Positions 12,101-24,640 are shown, counted from the first letter of the stretch. The stretch: DNA of 64,000 nucleotides from Spisula solida (GCA_947247005.1 OX365952.1:2006501-2070500), one strand, 5' to 3'. Numbers and translations: made by a program. The notes: a model not told the origin generated them from the letters alone.

Positions 12101-15100
12101 CGATAATTTGTTGACTAGTAGACGTTCATTCTATAGCATTGTAATTAGGCCATAAAAATTAATATAGTTGTTAGGTATAGTCCAGTCAGGATAAAAATTC
12201 AATGACGCAGAGGTCGAGTCCACTATAACGGTGTAAAACCAATTATAAAGGTTTATACTGTACAAACAAGTAAAATTTCAATGCTAAACTAAGATACTAA
12301 ACTTCGCTCTACCTGTTTAGACAATGGTTGTGATTTTTTGCGTACACATAAACTGCAACGTCAGTGTCACAATATCCTAACTGGACTATAGGTAGAAGTG
12401 TTTTATTATTTATATATTTTATTGATTTTGTGCACTGGAAACAACGATCCCAGGTGTCTTCTAGTAAAATGCCAATACATGTTTAGGGTAGCGGCAAAAA
12501 TATGGTGCATGTAGTTTTGTTTTGTAAGAAGGCCATGATTTTGAAAACATTTTCCCGTGCATGTGGTTTAGTGGTTTGGTAGTTTAGTGGTTAAGTGGCT
12601 TAGTTGTTTAATGCTTTAGTGGTTTAGGCATTCGTCTTGGAAGTGGAATGTCGAAAGTTCGAATTCCAATAGGGTTTGTTCTGAGCCTCAAGCTACATGT
12701 CTAGACGGCATTACTCTAGACGACTGCATTATTTGTTGTCGTTAAGACACACCTCTTGTCGTAACATCATGTAGGATGTCGTTGAGACACAACTCTTGTT
12801 GTAACATCCTTAAGGGTGTCGTTGAGACACAACCCTTGTCGTAAGATCGCATGGGATGTCGTTGAGACACAACTCTTGTTGTAACATCCTTAAGGGTGTC
12901 GTTGAGACACAACCCTAGTCGTAAGATCGCATGGGGTGTCGTTGAGACACAACTCTTGTTGTAACATCCTTAAGGGTGTCGTTGAGACACAACCCTTGTC
13001 GTAAGATCGCATGGGGTGTCGTTGAGACACAACTCTTGTTGTAACAGACATTTTACTTGCGGGAGTAAGGCCGATTTGCTATTTAGACCACCTATTTGTC
13101 TGGTTTGCATATTAATTAACGGGGCTATGCAAAGTAATATTAATACAAAACAACAAGCTGCTATTGAGGTTGGCCTTACCACACGATGTTTTATCGTTTC
13201 CAATGCCATCTGATAATTATTATGTTTTATGTAATAATGTACGATACAGTCTAGCCCGTCTATAGATAGAGTGCGGCCATACAAAGAGCAACAACCCTTC
13301 TTAAGCAACGTAATAATTATTTCAAGAAGTAACATTTTCTATACATATTACCTCTCCAGAGTAATAACCTCAGTACAGAAACCAAGCTTTGTATTTATAA
13401 ATGTGTGTTGCTCTAGAGAGGTTGCACTGTAGAAGTAGCTGCTCAAAGACCACAGTGTATAAACGAGTCAACTTCCGGTTATCGCACTAAGTCATACACG
13501 TTGAATTGTATAGTATCCCAATAAGTCATACAGTGATTAGGTTAATACCCCGTGAAGACACAGTATGAGGGATGGGGCAAAAGTTTCCCAATAATAAAAT
13601 GTGTTCAAACATTTCATGTAAATACTGTATCATGGTTGATGCAAAGTCAAATGTGGGAGAGCTACCCTAAATTGTGTGAATAGTAGAGAATTTGCTTTCT
13701 TTTAGCATACTTTTAAAGCTCATATATTGTCCATATTTATAACCCCGGTTATATATTTTGATAAGCGGAGTATCGCGTAGACGCTCGAGTTTTTCTAACG
13801 GACTGATATTGCACGATTTGCTCTCGAAAATTGATATTTTCATCGCAAGAACCTTGTAATATATTCATTCATAAAGGTCAGGATCACTTCAAATTCTCCG
13901 TGCTATAATATTCTCCAAATTTGCATGTTTAAAGAAGAATACCTCGTGGTCAAGCACATTGGCGTATGAATTTGTTTCATAATTCTTTTTCTTACGTAAA
14001 TGCTGTGTTTGGTGTATCAACATACTGCTTACGTACAGGAACTATAGTGGAGCAGCTAATGTCCATTTAAATAAAACGTAGTTTTAGGTCATTTAAATAA
14101 AACGTAGTCTTAGGTCATTTAAATAAAACGCAGTTTAAGGTCAATTAAATAAAACGTAGTCTTATGTCAGTTAAATAAAACGTAGTTTTAGGTCATTTAA
14201 ATAAAACGTAGTTTTATGTCATTTAAATAAAACGTAGTCTTATGTCATTTAAATAAAACGTAGTTTTAGGTCATTGAGATAAAAGTTCATAAAATGAAGT
14301 TTTCGGTGATCATATTTTCCCTGAATACGCAGTTATTTGATGTCACTATAAAACATAGCGCCATGGTCATAGTCTAATTCTTTGACTTTTTGTGAAGCTA
14401 TATCGGATTCAATTGTATCCAATAGGCAAAGCAAATTGCTAAAATGGTGTAGCATTAACTTGATTGATACATTTAGATACCTAATTAAATCGGCAAACTT
14501 GCTTTTTATCCTTACTGTTACATATGACCGTTTGTAAGAGATGAAATGATTCACGTTGTAAACATTTGCCAAATCTCAAAATTAAACACAAGAAAAACGA
14601 CGTCCATATTAGTATTCATCCAACACGCTTGTTATTGTTAAAAGATAATTTAAGCCGTGGGATGTTAATAAATCACTATTGAATATTTGTTGAAAACAAA
14701 AAAGAGCGAAAAAAAAACGTTTTACGTTGAAGTATGGGTTGTATTTGTTTTAGTAACTACCTTGCTTAATTACTTATTTCTGTAAGTGATTTATTGTCTA
14801 GAATATAAGTAATTAGTTGTACTTTGTCGAGCAGAACTTTCACTTTAATATCTCGATTTTCGGATTCCCAACTTAAAATGTCGGATTTTTAGTCAGTGTT
14901 GTTAAATTGTGATATATTTAATTCAAATATTATTTTACTGCATAGTGTAGTTTAATTATGGTGGTCGGTATAAGAAAAACCAAGTGGCTTTCTTAAATGT
15001 TTATGAGTTGCGATACGCTGGACTGCGTGTCAATAAAACTGAGCATTCTAATTGGTTGGATATCGGTACATGCATAATTAAATTCACCAATCACACGACT

Positions 15101-18100
15101 GCATTCCCCAGTGAATCTATTTCGTCACAGAATTTACATGTATGTACTTTAACAGAACAATAAAGTTTCAAATTGTTTCGATCATATGAACTAAGCACCC
15201 GGAACATTATCACAGAATACGGCATCTTACGTACGTAAATTGACTTTACTCTTTACCGGATAAAAACTTGCATGTCTGAGTTTATTAATTCGACTTATTA
15301 CCACGTTTCTGTGCTACAATCCAAACAATTCTAGCTAGTGTTTAGTGTGCCAGATAGTATATTGAGCAAAGCAATTAGTATTATTAGTTAATGAAAAATT
15401 ATGCTTAGTAATATTTCATTACAAAGTGAACGTATAGCTCTCTAAGATCTGCAAACAATTTATGCCTTGGTGCGATGGTATGTCATACTATTCAATGTAT
15501 AGACAAGAACGATGCAATGAAAACATTACCGTAATTCTCACAAGAAAGTTCCATGGCAGAAGAGCTTAGCTTTGCATGCTAGTAGATATTCATTGGTTTT
15601 CCATGGTTGTTGGAAGACAATGACATACTGTATGTGTTTCCATAGGTGTTCAAAGTGAATGAAATATGTCTTTCTATAGTTGTTCAAAAGTCAATGAAAT
15701 CTGTTTTCCTATAGTTGTTCAAAAGCCAATGAAATCTGTCTTTCTATAGTTGTTCAAAGGTCAATGAAATCTGTCTTTCTATAGTTGTTCAAAGTGAATG
15801 AGATCTGTAGTTGTTCAAAGTGAATGAAATACGGCTTTTCGCAGATGATCAAATTTAATGGAATCTGTTTTTCTATAGTTGTTCAAAAGTCAACGAAATC
15901 ATCTGTTTTTCTATAGTTGTTCAAAAGTCAATGAAATCATCTGTTTTTCTATAGTTGTTCAAAGTGAATGAAATCTGTGTTTCCGAAGTTGTTCAAAGTG
16001 AATGAAATCTGTGTTTCCGAAGTTGTTCAAAGTGAATGAAATATTGCTTTTCGTAGATGAACAAATTTAATGAAATCTGTTTTTCCATAGTTGTTCAACA
16101 GTCAATTTAATCCGTCTTCCCATAGTTGTCCAAAGTCAATGAAATTCAGACAAATGTGCAAATATAACGTATCATGTCTCGAACCTGTTTTAAAAACCTA
16201 TGAACGAAAATGTTACCACTTGTATTTTGATATAGCTTCTACGCAAGTACTATACATCGTTTGTCTAAATATTTATACCCCCCCCCTCCTTGAGCAGCTG
16301 AGTCAATACCCAAAAGAGTACTATATATATGGCTAGGATGTAAAACGGTCAGTCACTGATATCGGTTAACTAATTAAATAGCAGTTTATTAAATGGAATG
16401 CATTACTGATAAGGCATTGATTATTGTATTACATTTGTCAGTATACATATATTTACATCGACTAAAGTACATAGTATATGCGCATGATTTCTAATGTGCC
16501 AATAAGGTCTGACGTAAAACAAAGTGGTGGTCAATAGCCTGTCCCAGGATAAGGGCAATGATGTGTTTAGACAAAAGACACTTCAGACAGGTGGGAACTG
16601 TTTAAATCTCTAGGTCATTCGAGTGTCTGAGTACCTTGTTAAGCCGACTGTCTAAATCCCTAGATAAGACGACAGTCTGGATTTCTGGGTCAGACGACAG
16701 CCGGGATCCCTGGGTCAGACGACTGCCGGGATCCCTGGGTCAGACAGCTGCCTGATTCCCTGGGTCAGACGACAGTCTGGATCCCTGGGTCAGACAGCTG
16801 CCTGATTCCCTGGGTCAGACGACAGCCTGGATCCCTGGGTCAGACAGCTACCTGATTCCCTGGGTCAGACGACAGCCTGGATCCCTGGGTCAGACAGCTG
16901 CCTGATTCCCTGGGTCAGACGACAGCCTGGATCCCTGGGTCAGACAGCTGCCTGATTCCCTGGGTCACCCGACTGCCTGGATCCCTGGGTCAGACAGCTG
17001 CCTGATTCGCTGGGTCACCCGACTACCGAAAATTAATACCTCATTAAATGTTATGATTTTACAATACTAACCACTTATCTCAATGCATTACCACGTTAAT
17101 ATACCAAAGAATGTATCATACATTGTAGAATGAATATGAACTATGATGTTTGAGTCCGGACATCCATGCAATTTATCCTAGGTCGGCAGACATAGACGCT
17201 CTCCAGGGTCCAGGCTCTATCGTGCATTTTACAAGTACACATAAATAATTCATCGTAACACTAATTGATAATTGCTTTTTGGGACTGGAACACTACTGTG
17301 TTGGCATGAATCATTTTGTATATTGTTTTGAATGAATAAATAGAGGATATAACATGAGTGTCTTTTCATATTGAATTTATTAAACGAGTTGAATAAAATA
17401 ATAAAATGCGAGGCTCTGTCGAGCATTTTATCGACTTTATTTAACGAGTTTAATAAATCCAATGTGGAAAGTCACAAATGTAATGTTCTTTTTATCATAA
17501 TATTATGTTAGCCATTTCTGGTCGAAACATAAAATAGCTACTTATTTGCTCTATAATAAGCGCGCAACTTTGACGACGTCGCCTATACTTTGAGTGACGT
17601 CACGTTATTTAAAGCTTTATTACACTAGTGTATTATCAAAAAAAAAAAATCAAAAAAAAATCAAAAAAAAATAATGGCTTTATTACGCTGCCGCGACGTC
17701 AAACATATGATAATAGTTTATATGCCTTGTTATTTTATCTGTTGTACTATTAGCGTGCACTCTGGTACCACAAGTGCTGTTGCTAATGTCTTTACCTCTT
17801 TGCACAATATTTTGGCACATCTCTCCAGCGATATTTAAGGCGGGTATCACAAGTGCTGTTGCTAATGTCTTTACCTCTTTGCATAATATTTTGGCACATC
17901 TCTCTAGCAATATTTAAGGCTGGTGACACAAGTGATGTTGCTAGTGTCTACTCCCCTTACAAATGTCTAGCAATACTTAAGGGATGGTGTCACAAGTGCT
18001 GTTTTTAATGTGTTCTCCTCTTTGTATCGTACTTTGGGACATATCTCCAGCAATATTTAAGGGCTGGTGTCACAAGTGCTGTTTTAATGTGTCCTCCTCT

Positions 18101-21100
18101 TTGTATCGTACGTTGGGACATCTCTCCAGCAATATTTAAGGTTGGTGCTCCTCTTCTAGTTGTCTTATGATTTTGTTGCTTTGACACTTTGCGGATATCG
18201 GGCTATTTTCTGAGCTGACCATCATTTTCTTTGAGTATCATTGGTTAAACTTTAATAAAAAGCAAATACAGAGGCAATGTTGACTTTTTTCACACACATT
18301 GTATTTTTGAATTGTTGTATTTTTTGGCATCACTATAGAGTGATATATATGCTTCATATTTCTTACTAATGTTTCATTACAAATGTAGTTTTCTTTCGAG
18401 GCAGACTTCCAACAGAGAGATCGCGGTCTGCCAGCAAATTATCATGCAGACAGCAACAGTAATTGTTTAAAGACGTTGGTTTTCTTGTATCGAATATGAT
18501 CGTGTGTGAATAGTTAATCAGATACAAATCTACATCGATTGTTAGAATTACAGTTGGTTCATATAGAATGCAAGTTTAGGTGTCGAATATGCTATTTTCT
18601 GCGCGTCTTATCAAGATAAAACAAATCAATAATTATCGTTATTAAATGGTTTTACGACATCAATTTTACGACAATGTTTTTCGGCAAATTGACTAGGAAA
18701 TATTCGGTTAATTCCGTACGCGTACGCGCTACGATCGGTTAATCGAGTACCAGTCAGCAGAACTACCGATGTATACTCAGTGTACGTCTATCAAACATTC
18801 TAGCACCCTTTGTTAGTTAATCGGTGTATTTGATCCTGTTGTTAATAAAGAAAAAAACAATATATTGTCTACTGATATAATGTTCCCGATAGTAGAAGCT
18901 TTCATAGACTAGTTGAACGGCAAATTTGTTTGCACTGTTAGATGGAATTATACCATGGAACCATTAATAATGTGAATGCTGTTGCGAGTACATTTGTATT
19001 CATTGTACATCAGTACTGGATATGTCAGGGCCAAAGTGCAATGTTCGGGAAACCTATGGTGTGTTTCTTACTGGTCTACTCGTGAAAGTGAACGATAAGT
19101 CGCGAGCACCTTAACCCCCACCACTGAAGTCCGATGAGCTGCATTGAAAAGATTCATATATGTATTCTAATAAATATATATATGTGTTATTACTTCCAGC
19201 TGAAGTTTGAGTAAAATCGAAATTATAAGCATTTGCTCGTTATTATATAGCATCCCTCGTATAAATGTTTAAGGTAGTTCGTCAAATATTTATAGACCCG
19301 CATATTCGTCTATTTCAGGCGCACATCAAAACTGCAAGCGAGATTTCGATGGAAACGGAGGTGAGGTTGCACATTCCTTTTCTACTGGCAATATGCATTT
19401 TGATGATGACGAGTATTTTAAGACAATGAGATCATTCACCCCTGATGGCATCTACTTGTTGCGAGTGGCTGTTCACGAAATCGGACACGTACTTGGTCTC
19501 ATGCATACGCATAAAAAATATTCAATTATGTATGCTATATATGAGAAGGAAAATTCTGGACCTGACTTTGAGCTCGGATGGGAAGACAGAAAGGCTGTAC
19601 AACAAGTTTATGGTATGTGTAGATAAGACCCCCTCCCCCAAAATACACTATATGTTGGAATACCCCACCCACTCATGAAACTGTGTTTATGTCCATGCTA
19701 AAATGACATCAAAAATAAATATATATATAGTATAGCTATAAATGCCAATCTGTGTATACACAGTAAAACCCTGTTATCTCGAGGACCTATCGGGACAAGC
19801 CAAATGCTCGAGATAAGCCAGGTGCTCGACATATCCGAAGTATATGTATATACATTTAGTAAACAGATAATTCTTGAAACAACGTTGTCCTTGTGAAAAC
19901 GCGTGTTTATATGTTTAAAGAAGCAGTATTTTTATAAGGAGAGGTACTTTGAATATTGAAACTCAAAAACATTATCATTGATACCATACATTCGTGATCA
20001 TAAGACAATACCAGCCATAAGTCGAGTACGTTCTGCTCTATCACCGCATATCACATATAAATTAACATTTCTGTTTGACAGGTGTGTGTAAGGGCCGTTT
20101 CACTACAGTCTTTGATTGGGTCCGTAAAAACGAGAAAGGTTCTTTCATCTTCAACACCTACTTTTTCCGTGGCAACCATTACTGGATGTACGAAAACCAT
20201 AACAACCGAACAAGATACGGGGATCCCCTCTACGTCACCTCCGAATGGCGCGGAATTCCTGACGACCCGGATGGATACGCCCAAGTGTTCTATTTTACAG
20301 ACAACGTTGTTGTTGATGAGGCTTATTTCTTTAAAGGTAAATTTTACCCCACCCCACATCAGCCTTTTTAAAGCGTATCCGAAATAGCATCCGAAAGCGT
20401 GGAATGTTAAAAAACCCTCATATTTTAAGTGTAAAGCGAAATTGCTTACTTGAGAGCTTCGACTGCGAATCAATCAAATGTGGACAGCATTCCTGGTTTC
20501 AAATCTTCTTCGGGTACAATATAACATTGGTCATACTATCTAAACAACAATAAACAACATTTGCAACAGTTTTGCATAAAATTAACATGAAAAACAACAT
20601 TTACAAACTTTTTTGCTAAAAAATACATGCCAACAACATTCGTAATAATTGAACATAAAGATACACTCGAACAATATTTTGCACGAACGCTCTCGAATAT
20701 ATACAGATATACAGTGTTTCTGTGTTCTACTTTCTATATAAACTACTCTAAGTCCACATACAAATAACAAGCTTTAATTACTCGACTTGCCTTAGCTTAA
20801 CCTAGATGTATTCATCGCGGTCATTTATTCCACTTTACAGCAATTAGCAATTAGTCTCGTTCAGACAAATAACCACGATTGTAATTAGCACGTAACATCT
20901 AAAGTATATGTGAGGGTTAACATTGTTCTTAGGCAATTAACAACGCGATTGAATGAGATTTGAGATTACAGTTATGTGTACAAAATTACCATAAATTTAT
21001 ACGTTCGTTTCTTCGGTATCCACGAGGCAGAAAATAAAAGCTAAAGCTTAATTTGATGTTGTCGTTTAGTATGTCTCAAACCTAAGACTTAATTGATTGT

Positions 21101-23643
21101 CTCAAACCTAAGACTTAATTGATTTGTTTCAGGAAATAATTGTTATTATGCACATACCGTATTTGTGACGTCACTATTTATTGTCGAAATTCGGTTGTCG
21201 TCTGCCAAAGGAGCTTTTAACTGCACGTGTAAAAGCCTGAATGCCAAAGTTCATTCTAAGTTCAAATGCATTTTATGGAAAATAAGTTTTAGTGATATAG
21301 TCTCATTTGTATTTTATGGATTACATCCTAAACTCAAGTTTGAAAAAGTCAAGTCTTAGCTAAGATATGTCTATGAAACAGCGAAATAGCCACGGAGATT
21401 GTTTAATGTAACAGTATGCACACGCCCACAAAATAAAAAAAACATTAATAGTTTAAGATCCGTGCATTTTTAGCAATTAGATCTTTTGCATTTTCTTTCG
21501 TAAGAGTATACACTTGTATAGAGCATACAATTTAACCGAATTTTACTGAGAAAATGAAGTTATATCCACTATAAAAAAGAAAAGTTGACTTAATACTTCA
21601 ATTTCTAGATATCGGGGACAATCACTGTGACAGCGCAAGCAAACAATAACAAACTAGAAAAAATACATTATTTTGTACAACTGTTTCCTTGCAAGTACAT
21701 GTGTTTCAAGAAAAAATTGTATGCATTTCACTGCCAACATATCTTAATTAAACAGTTACTTCCCCTGCATACAAATGTAACATGTCATAATGAATTACTC
21801 CCCTTTATATGCAAGTCTTGTAAGTTACTTCAATGTCGCTGCACCGCGCTTTTAAACTTCGGGCTGTCCAAAAGTAAACAGAACGGCCATTAAAAATGGT
21901 ATGTCGAAGAAATACTTTGTAGATTTATCGATATAAAATTCGATCGTGAGTTTTAAACAACACAAACTCATGATTAAACAGCCTTTTTACGTGATTTGGA
22001 ATAACTTGAGATATGAAATGGCAGAATTACATCAACACACCCGCAATAAAAGTGAATTCTACATAAATCATAAATTTATAATGTGTTGTAAACATAGGGA
22101 ACGAGCTCAAGATTTTCATAACACTCAGCAAATATGACCGTTAAAACTTAAAGTTAAGGGTACTTTAATAAGTCCTCTTTAAACATCATAAATTATTTGC
22201 AAGCTCTTAATGTTTCAAAGTGCATCTAACATTTTCTGTTTTGAACATTTTGTATGAAGTACAGTCACTAGACATGTCCTACGAGCATAAAGTTTGCACT
22301 TTTATACAAAAAATGTACTTATTGACCGAGTTTGTTTCAATGGTTCGAGAACAGATAAATTGAAAACTATAAGTTCGATATTTTTGGCCAGATTGGGGAA
22401 TTTTGGCCAATATTGAGAAATTTAAAAATGAAGTACAAAACAAAATATTAAACTACAGTGCAGTTCCGCTGACAAGACCACTTGCACGCAGATTTTATTT
22501 CAAGTTTTTCAGATATCAAATATAACCTTACATTGGCGGTTCGTGGCTGTAGCGAAAGTCTCCTCAAATTGACGATATATGCCAGGGTGTTTACTTATAT
22601 ATAAATCAAGAATTCAGTTGATCTATGAAAATATTTTATTTTGGTTGTAAAACATTGGAAACATTACACATGTTTACATAAGTCATTTGGTTCATTTGAT
22701 CACCTTCGACAAAAAAGTGGACGGGGCGTCCTCTATACTGGCATCTGGTTAATTGACAAACTTGAATACAAAGTTGTGAAATAGGAGAGTATCGGTGTGT
22801 TATCTAAAGCGTGACATGGTTTTCTATATTTTACCATAGTGTTGTCGTCTTTGCAGGAGACAGTGTGTTTAAATACGACAGTGCTAACGACAATGTGTAC
22901 GAAGGTTGGCCAAAGAAAATATCCGAAGTATTTAAAGGCAAAGATGGTGGAGCCGCGATCCCAAACAACATTGATACGGTCTTTTTCGACATGAGGGATA
23001 AAAATATCTATTTCTTCAAAGACGATATGGTAAGAGAATATTTTAGAGTATATCAAAATTTGCAACGGGTCATACTCATTTTTCTTTAAAGGGAATAAGA
23101 TATTTATTTATGTGATCAGTTGACACAAGTTTTACCCATTTTACAATTCCGACATTTTATCGACCTGGCTTTAACAATTATTCACATTCACTTCAGTATG
23201 CAATGTAAATGAAAATGCTAACCAAATACAAAATGTACCAATAATAATAATCCACAACCTACGTATAACATATTCAGGTTGCTAATAGAATCTAATTTGG
23301 CTTTTTCTGTTTCTTTCAGGTATATGTTTACGATCCCAAAGTACCAAAGGAATCGCAAGGTTGTTGTTTGCGGACGAATAAAATCGTGGACGAATTCCCA
23401 TCAGTAGATGAAAGCACGAAACCCTTACCATCAAACTTCGACTCCGTGTACTACTCTTACGTTGACGAATCGATGTACTTCATCAAGGACGAAGATGTAT
23501 GGCAAAATGTTGCATTTCATCCGCGTCAGAAACATATCCAAAATGGCGTGAAATATATTGGAAAATGGTTCGACAAATGGTTTGATATTTGTGACGTCAC
23601 AACCCATTCGACACACTTGTTCGATTTTCAAAAGGAACCGTGA
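8317..23643 (+). CDS. mmp21: Matrix metalloproteinase, MMP21-like (five visible coding exons)
   Basis: A secreted zinc endopeptidase of the matrixin family. The exons are 8317-9145, 19319-19612, 20082-20336, 22857-23029 and 23320-23643. All junctions are GT-AG and all phases agree, giving 624 residues plus the missing N-terminus. In order: a peptidoglycan-binding-like prodomain (about 1-85) with cysteine switch SRCGNSD (Cys81), a long Ser/Lys-rich linker with an RFKR furin-type site (168-171), a catalytic domain from about 220 with HEIGHVLGLMH (329-339) and a SIM Met-turn, and a four-blade hemopexin domain closed by Cys residues near each end. MMP21 rather than other MMPs is supported by the sequence around the third zinc ligand, the YENHNNRTRYGDP segment and the C-terminal KWFDICDV. 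Human MMP21 is linked to left-right asymmetry. The signal-peptide exon is not confidently identified. Confidence 0.85.
9146..11100. other. MMP21 intron, 5' part
   Basis: Intron DNA without a supported gene or clear repeat. It is AT-rich with no open frame of note. Confidence 0.5.
11102..11470. repeat. Composite 33/45-bp minisatellite in the MMP21 intron
   Basis: About ten units begin with tttaatggggtgtttagtg. Short units of 33 bp alternate with longer ones of about 45 bp that carry an extra catggcgacgtcaatac segment. Both sizes are multiples of three, so frames stay open by chance. Confidence 0.85.
11471..12570. other. MMP21 intron, unremarkable
   Basis: No gene or repeat of note was seen. 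It is AT-rich intron DNA. Confidence 0.4.
12577..13045 (+). mobile_element. tRNA-derived SINE-like element with an 80-bp tandem tail
   Basis: A tRNA-like head (about 12600-12675) has an A-box-like TTTAGTGGTTTAGG and a B box GTTCGAATTCC. It is followed by an unrelated body and then four repeats of gtgtcgttgagacacaac. The period is 80 bp, made of two 40-bp halves (unit starts near 12775, 12855, 12935, 13015). The short palindrome gtcgttgagac recurs. The anticodon arm is degenerate, so this is not a tRNA gene. Confidence 0.6.
13046..14055. other. MMP21 intron, unremarkable
   Basis: No supported gene or clear repeat structure. Confidence 0.4.
14059..14285. repeat. 26-bp minisatellite in the MMP21 intron
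   Basis: About nine tandem units containing catttaaataaaacgtagt, 26 bp each, with small differences (ttttag, cttagg, cttatg) at the junctions. Confidence 0.85.
14290..15610. other. MMP21 intron, unremarkable
   Basis: AT-rich, with no supported gene. Confidence 0.4.
15615..16145. repeat. About 35-bp degenerate minisatellite in the MMP21 intron
   Basis: About 14 imperfect units containing ctatagttgttcaaaagtca and gaaatctg. The period is about 35 bp with some shorter and longer units. Confidence 0.8.
16620..17025. repeat. 50-bp dimeric minisatellite (2 x 25 bp) in the MMP21 intron
   Basis: Two 25-bp half units alternate: cctgattccctgggtcagac plus gacag, then cctggatccctgggtcagac plus agctg. 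The ends are diverged. It is GC-rich compared with its surroundings. Confidence 0.85.
17026..17755. other. MMP21 intron with an A-rich run
   Basis: No supported gene. At 17638-17672 there is an interrupted poly-A tract (A8-A10 runs separated by TC). A TGACGTCA CRE-type palindrome lies at about 17596. Confidence 0.4.
17760..18150. repeat. 79-bp tandem repeat, about five units, in the MMP21 intron
   Basis: The motif cacaagtgctgttgctaatg recurs at about 17770, 17849, 17928, 17992 and 18072. Each copy is followed by a cctctttg...ggcacatctctccagc segment. The spacing is 79-80 bp except for one shortened unit. Confidence 0.85.
18151..19318. other. MMP21 intron, 3' part
   Basis: AT-rich, with no supported gene. 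It ends with the acceptor TATTTCAG at 19311-19318. Confidence 0.5.
19319..19612 (+). CDS. mmp21: MMP21 exon: zinc-binding catalytic core
   Basis: The acceptor ends at 19318 and the donor GTATGT starts at 19613. The exon enters and leaves in phase 1, which fits its neighbours. It carries the structural metal-binding region (FDGNGG, then AHSF, then HFDDDE), the catalytic HEIGHVLGLMH with three zinc-ligand histidines and the general-base glutamate, and the Met-turn in KYSIMYAIY. The loop before FDGNGG has Cys and basic residues in place of the usual GDGYP run of other MMPs, as expected for MMP21. Confidence 0.9.
19613..20081. other. MMP21 intron with a pogo/Tigger-like terminal fragment
   Basis: At about 19761-19842 the sequence starts CAGTAAAACCCTGTTATCTC and continues with ctcgagataagcc motifs. 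This resembles one end of a pogo/Tigger-type DNA transposon or MITE. No matching second end is evident, so only a fragment is claimed. Confidence 0.35.
20082..20336 (+). CDS. mmp21: MMP21 exon: first hemopexin blades
   Basis: The acceptor ends at 20081 and the donor GTAAAT starts at 20337; the phases agree with both neighbours. It starts with the first hemopexin cysteine (VCKGRFTTVFDW), then FNTYFFRGNHYWMYENHNNR and RYGDP, then AYFFKG at the end. FF-K/R-G-x-x-YW is the usual hemopexin blade signature. Confidence 0.9.
20337..22856. other. MMP21 intron
   Basis: 2.5 kb of AT-rich intron. There is a short direct repeat at about 21070-21125 (tgtctcaaacctaagactta, twice). No gene is supported. Confidence 0.5.
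22857..23029 (+). CDS. mmp21: MMP21 exon: middle hemopexin blades
   Basis: The acceptor TTGCAG ends at 22856 and the donor GTAAGA starts at 23030. The exon encodes VFKYDSANDNVYEGWPKKIS, then NNIDTVFFDMRDKNIYFFKD, the blade pattern of hemopexin domains. It ends on a codon boundary. Confidence 0.9.
23030..23319. other. MMP21 last intron
   Basis: A short AT-rich intron that ends in TTTCTTTCAG, with the acceptor AG at 23318-23319. Confidence 0.6.
23320..23643 (+). CDS. mmp21: MMP21 terminal exon: last hemopexin blades and stop
   Basis: The frame continues from the previous exon without a split codon and ends at TGA 23641-23643. It includes FDSVYYSYVDESMYFIKD and KWFDICDVTT. The second hemopexin cysteine lies in FDICDV and should pair with the one at the start of the domain. 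There is no membrane segment or GPI-type tail, so a secreted enzyme is expected. Confidence 0.9.
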   Translation, partial: VYVYDPKVPKESQGCCLRTNKIVDEFPSVDESTKPLPSNFDSVYYSYVDESMYFIKDEDVWQNVAFHPRQKHIQNGVKYIGKWFDKWFDICDVTTHSTHLFDFQKEP

Positions 23644-24425
23644 AAAGTTCACTGAAAAGACATAAGCCGGAAGCGCTTATATACATTTCTAATTAGTCGT
23701 TAGTTTGATTCACTGTGCTGAAGACAGCTCTGCCTTTATAACGCTTCCATGGTTACAACAAAGAAATGGGCGGAGTTTAACTTTGCAATCGCTCGGAAAA
23801 GAAAGTAGTTCGCGCTAGAATTGTATGCATATTACATGGTCGTAATATCTCGGCCATTATGGTTTTTAAACTAATGTTCATTTGATAAAACGTGCGCGCG
23901 CAAGTCATGTGCTGGTCACATGATTGGAATTAGCTTTTACTATCTGTAAGATATGACAACAGGACAATATTTGACAACTATTAAACATGACATGTCGTTT
24001 AGTGTATAGAGACGAACATTGCTTTCTTGTTTCGTCCTTTTGATTTAATATATGACTGTGGCATATTTGAAATATGCGATAATATATTTTAGATACTATA
24101 GCACGTAGACGTGACGTCATTGAGGTGGTGTGTGCGGCTGTTTAAGACTTGGAACTCCACTTAATGTTGTGGTAGTGTTCGATAAAACGTGTCAGTGATA
24201 GACTACTAATGGTGAGGAGAACTGTTGTGACTAGAGAACTTAATGGACTATTAAAACTTTTTTTAGCCTAGAACCAAAACTGTATAGTTTTCATAAAATG
24301 CCAGTATATGAATAAACTTCTGTTGAAATATTCATTGTAGACGAACAATGTATGTGCTTTACGTGACAATTTATTAATGGTGGAGCATAAATGAAATCTA
24401 TTTAGAGAATACTACGCCATTGTGT
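23644..24425. other. 3' flank of MMP21 with a candidate poly-A signal
   Basis: An AATAAA occurs at 24311-24316, about 670 bases after the stop. It could be the poly-A signal, in which case this stretch is mainly 3' UTR. A CRE palindrome TGACGTCA lies at 24112-24119. Confidence 0.4.
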
Positions 24426-24640
24426 CTGGTGACGTCATTCAGTGTATATTGACATGTTGTGAATAATGATGCCATATCGTGCATGATGACGTCATATTGT
24501 GAATTATGACGTCATTTGGCGTATAATGACATTATGTAGTAATGGATGACATATTGCGAATAATGACATTACATTGTGATTAATGACGTCATATAGCGTA
24601 TAATGACATCATTCAATGAAAGGGTGACGTTATAATTGTA
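24425..24640. repeat. Degenerate repeat rich in TGACGTCA
   Basis: Loose tandem units of the form attgtgaataatgacgtcat. The palindrome TGACGTCA occurs at 24430-24437, 24487-24494, 24507-24514 and 24584-24591, and one-base variants (TGACATCA, TGACATTA) lie between them. TGACGTCA is the binding site of CREB/ATF-type factors. Whether it acts here is unknown; repeat decay alone could explain the pattern. Confidence 0.6.
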
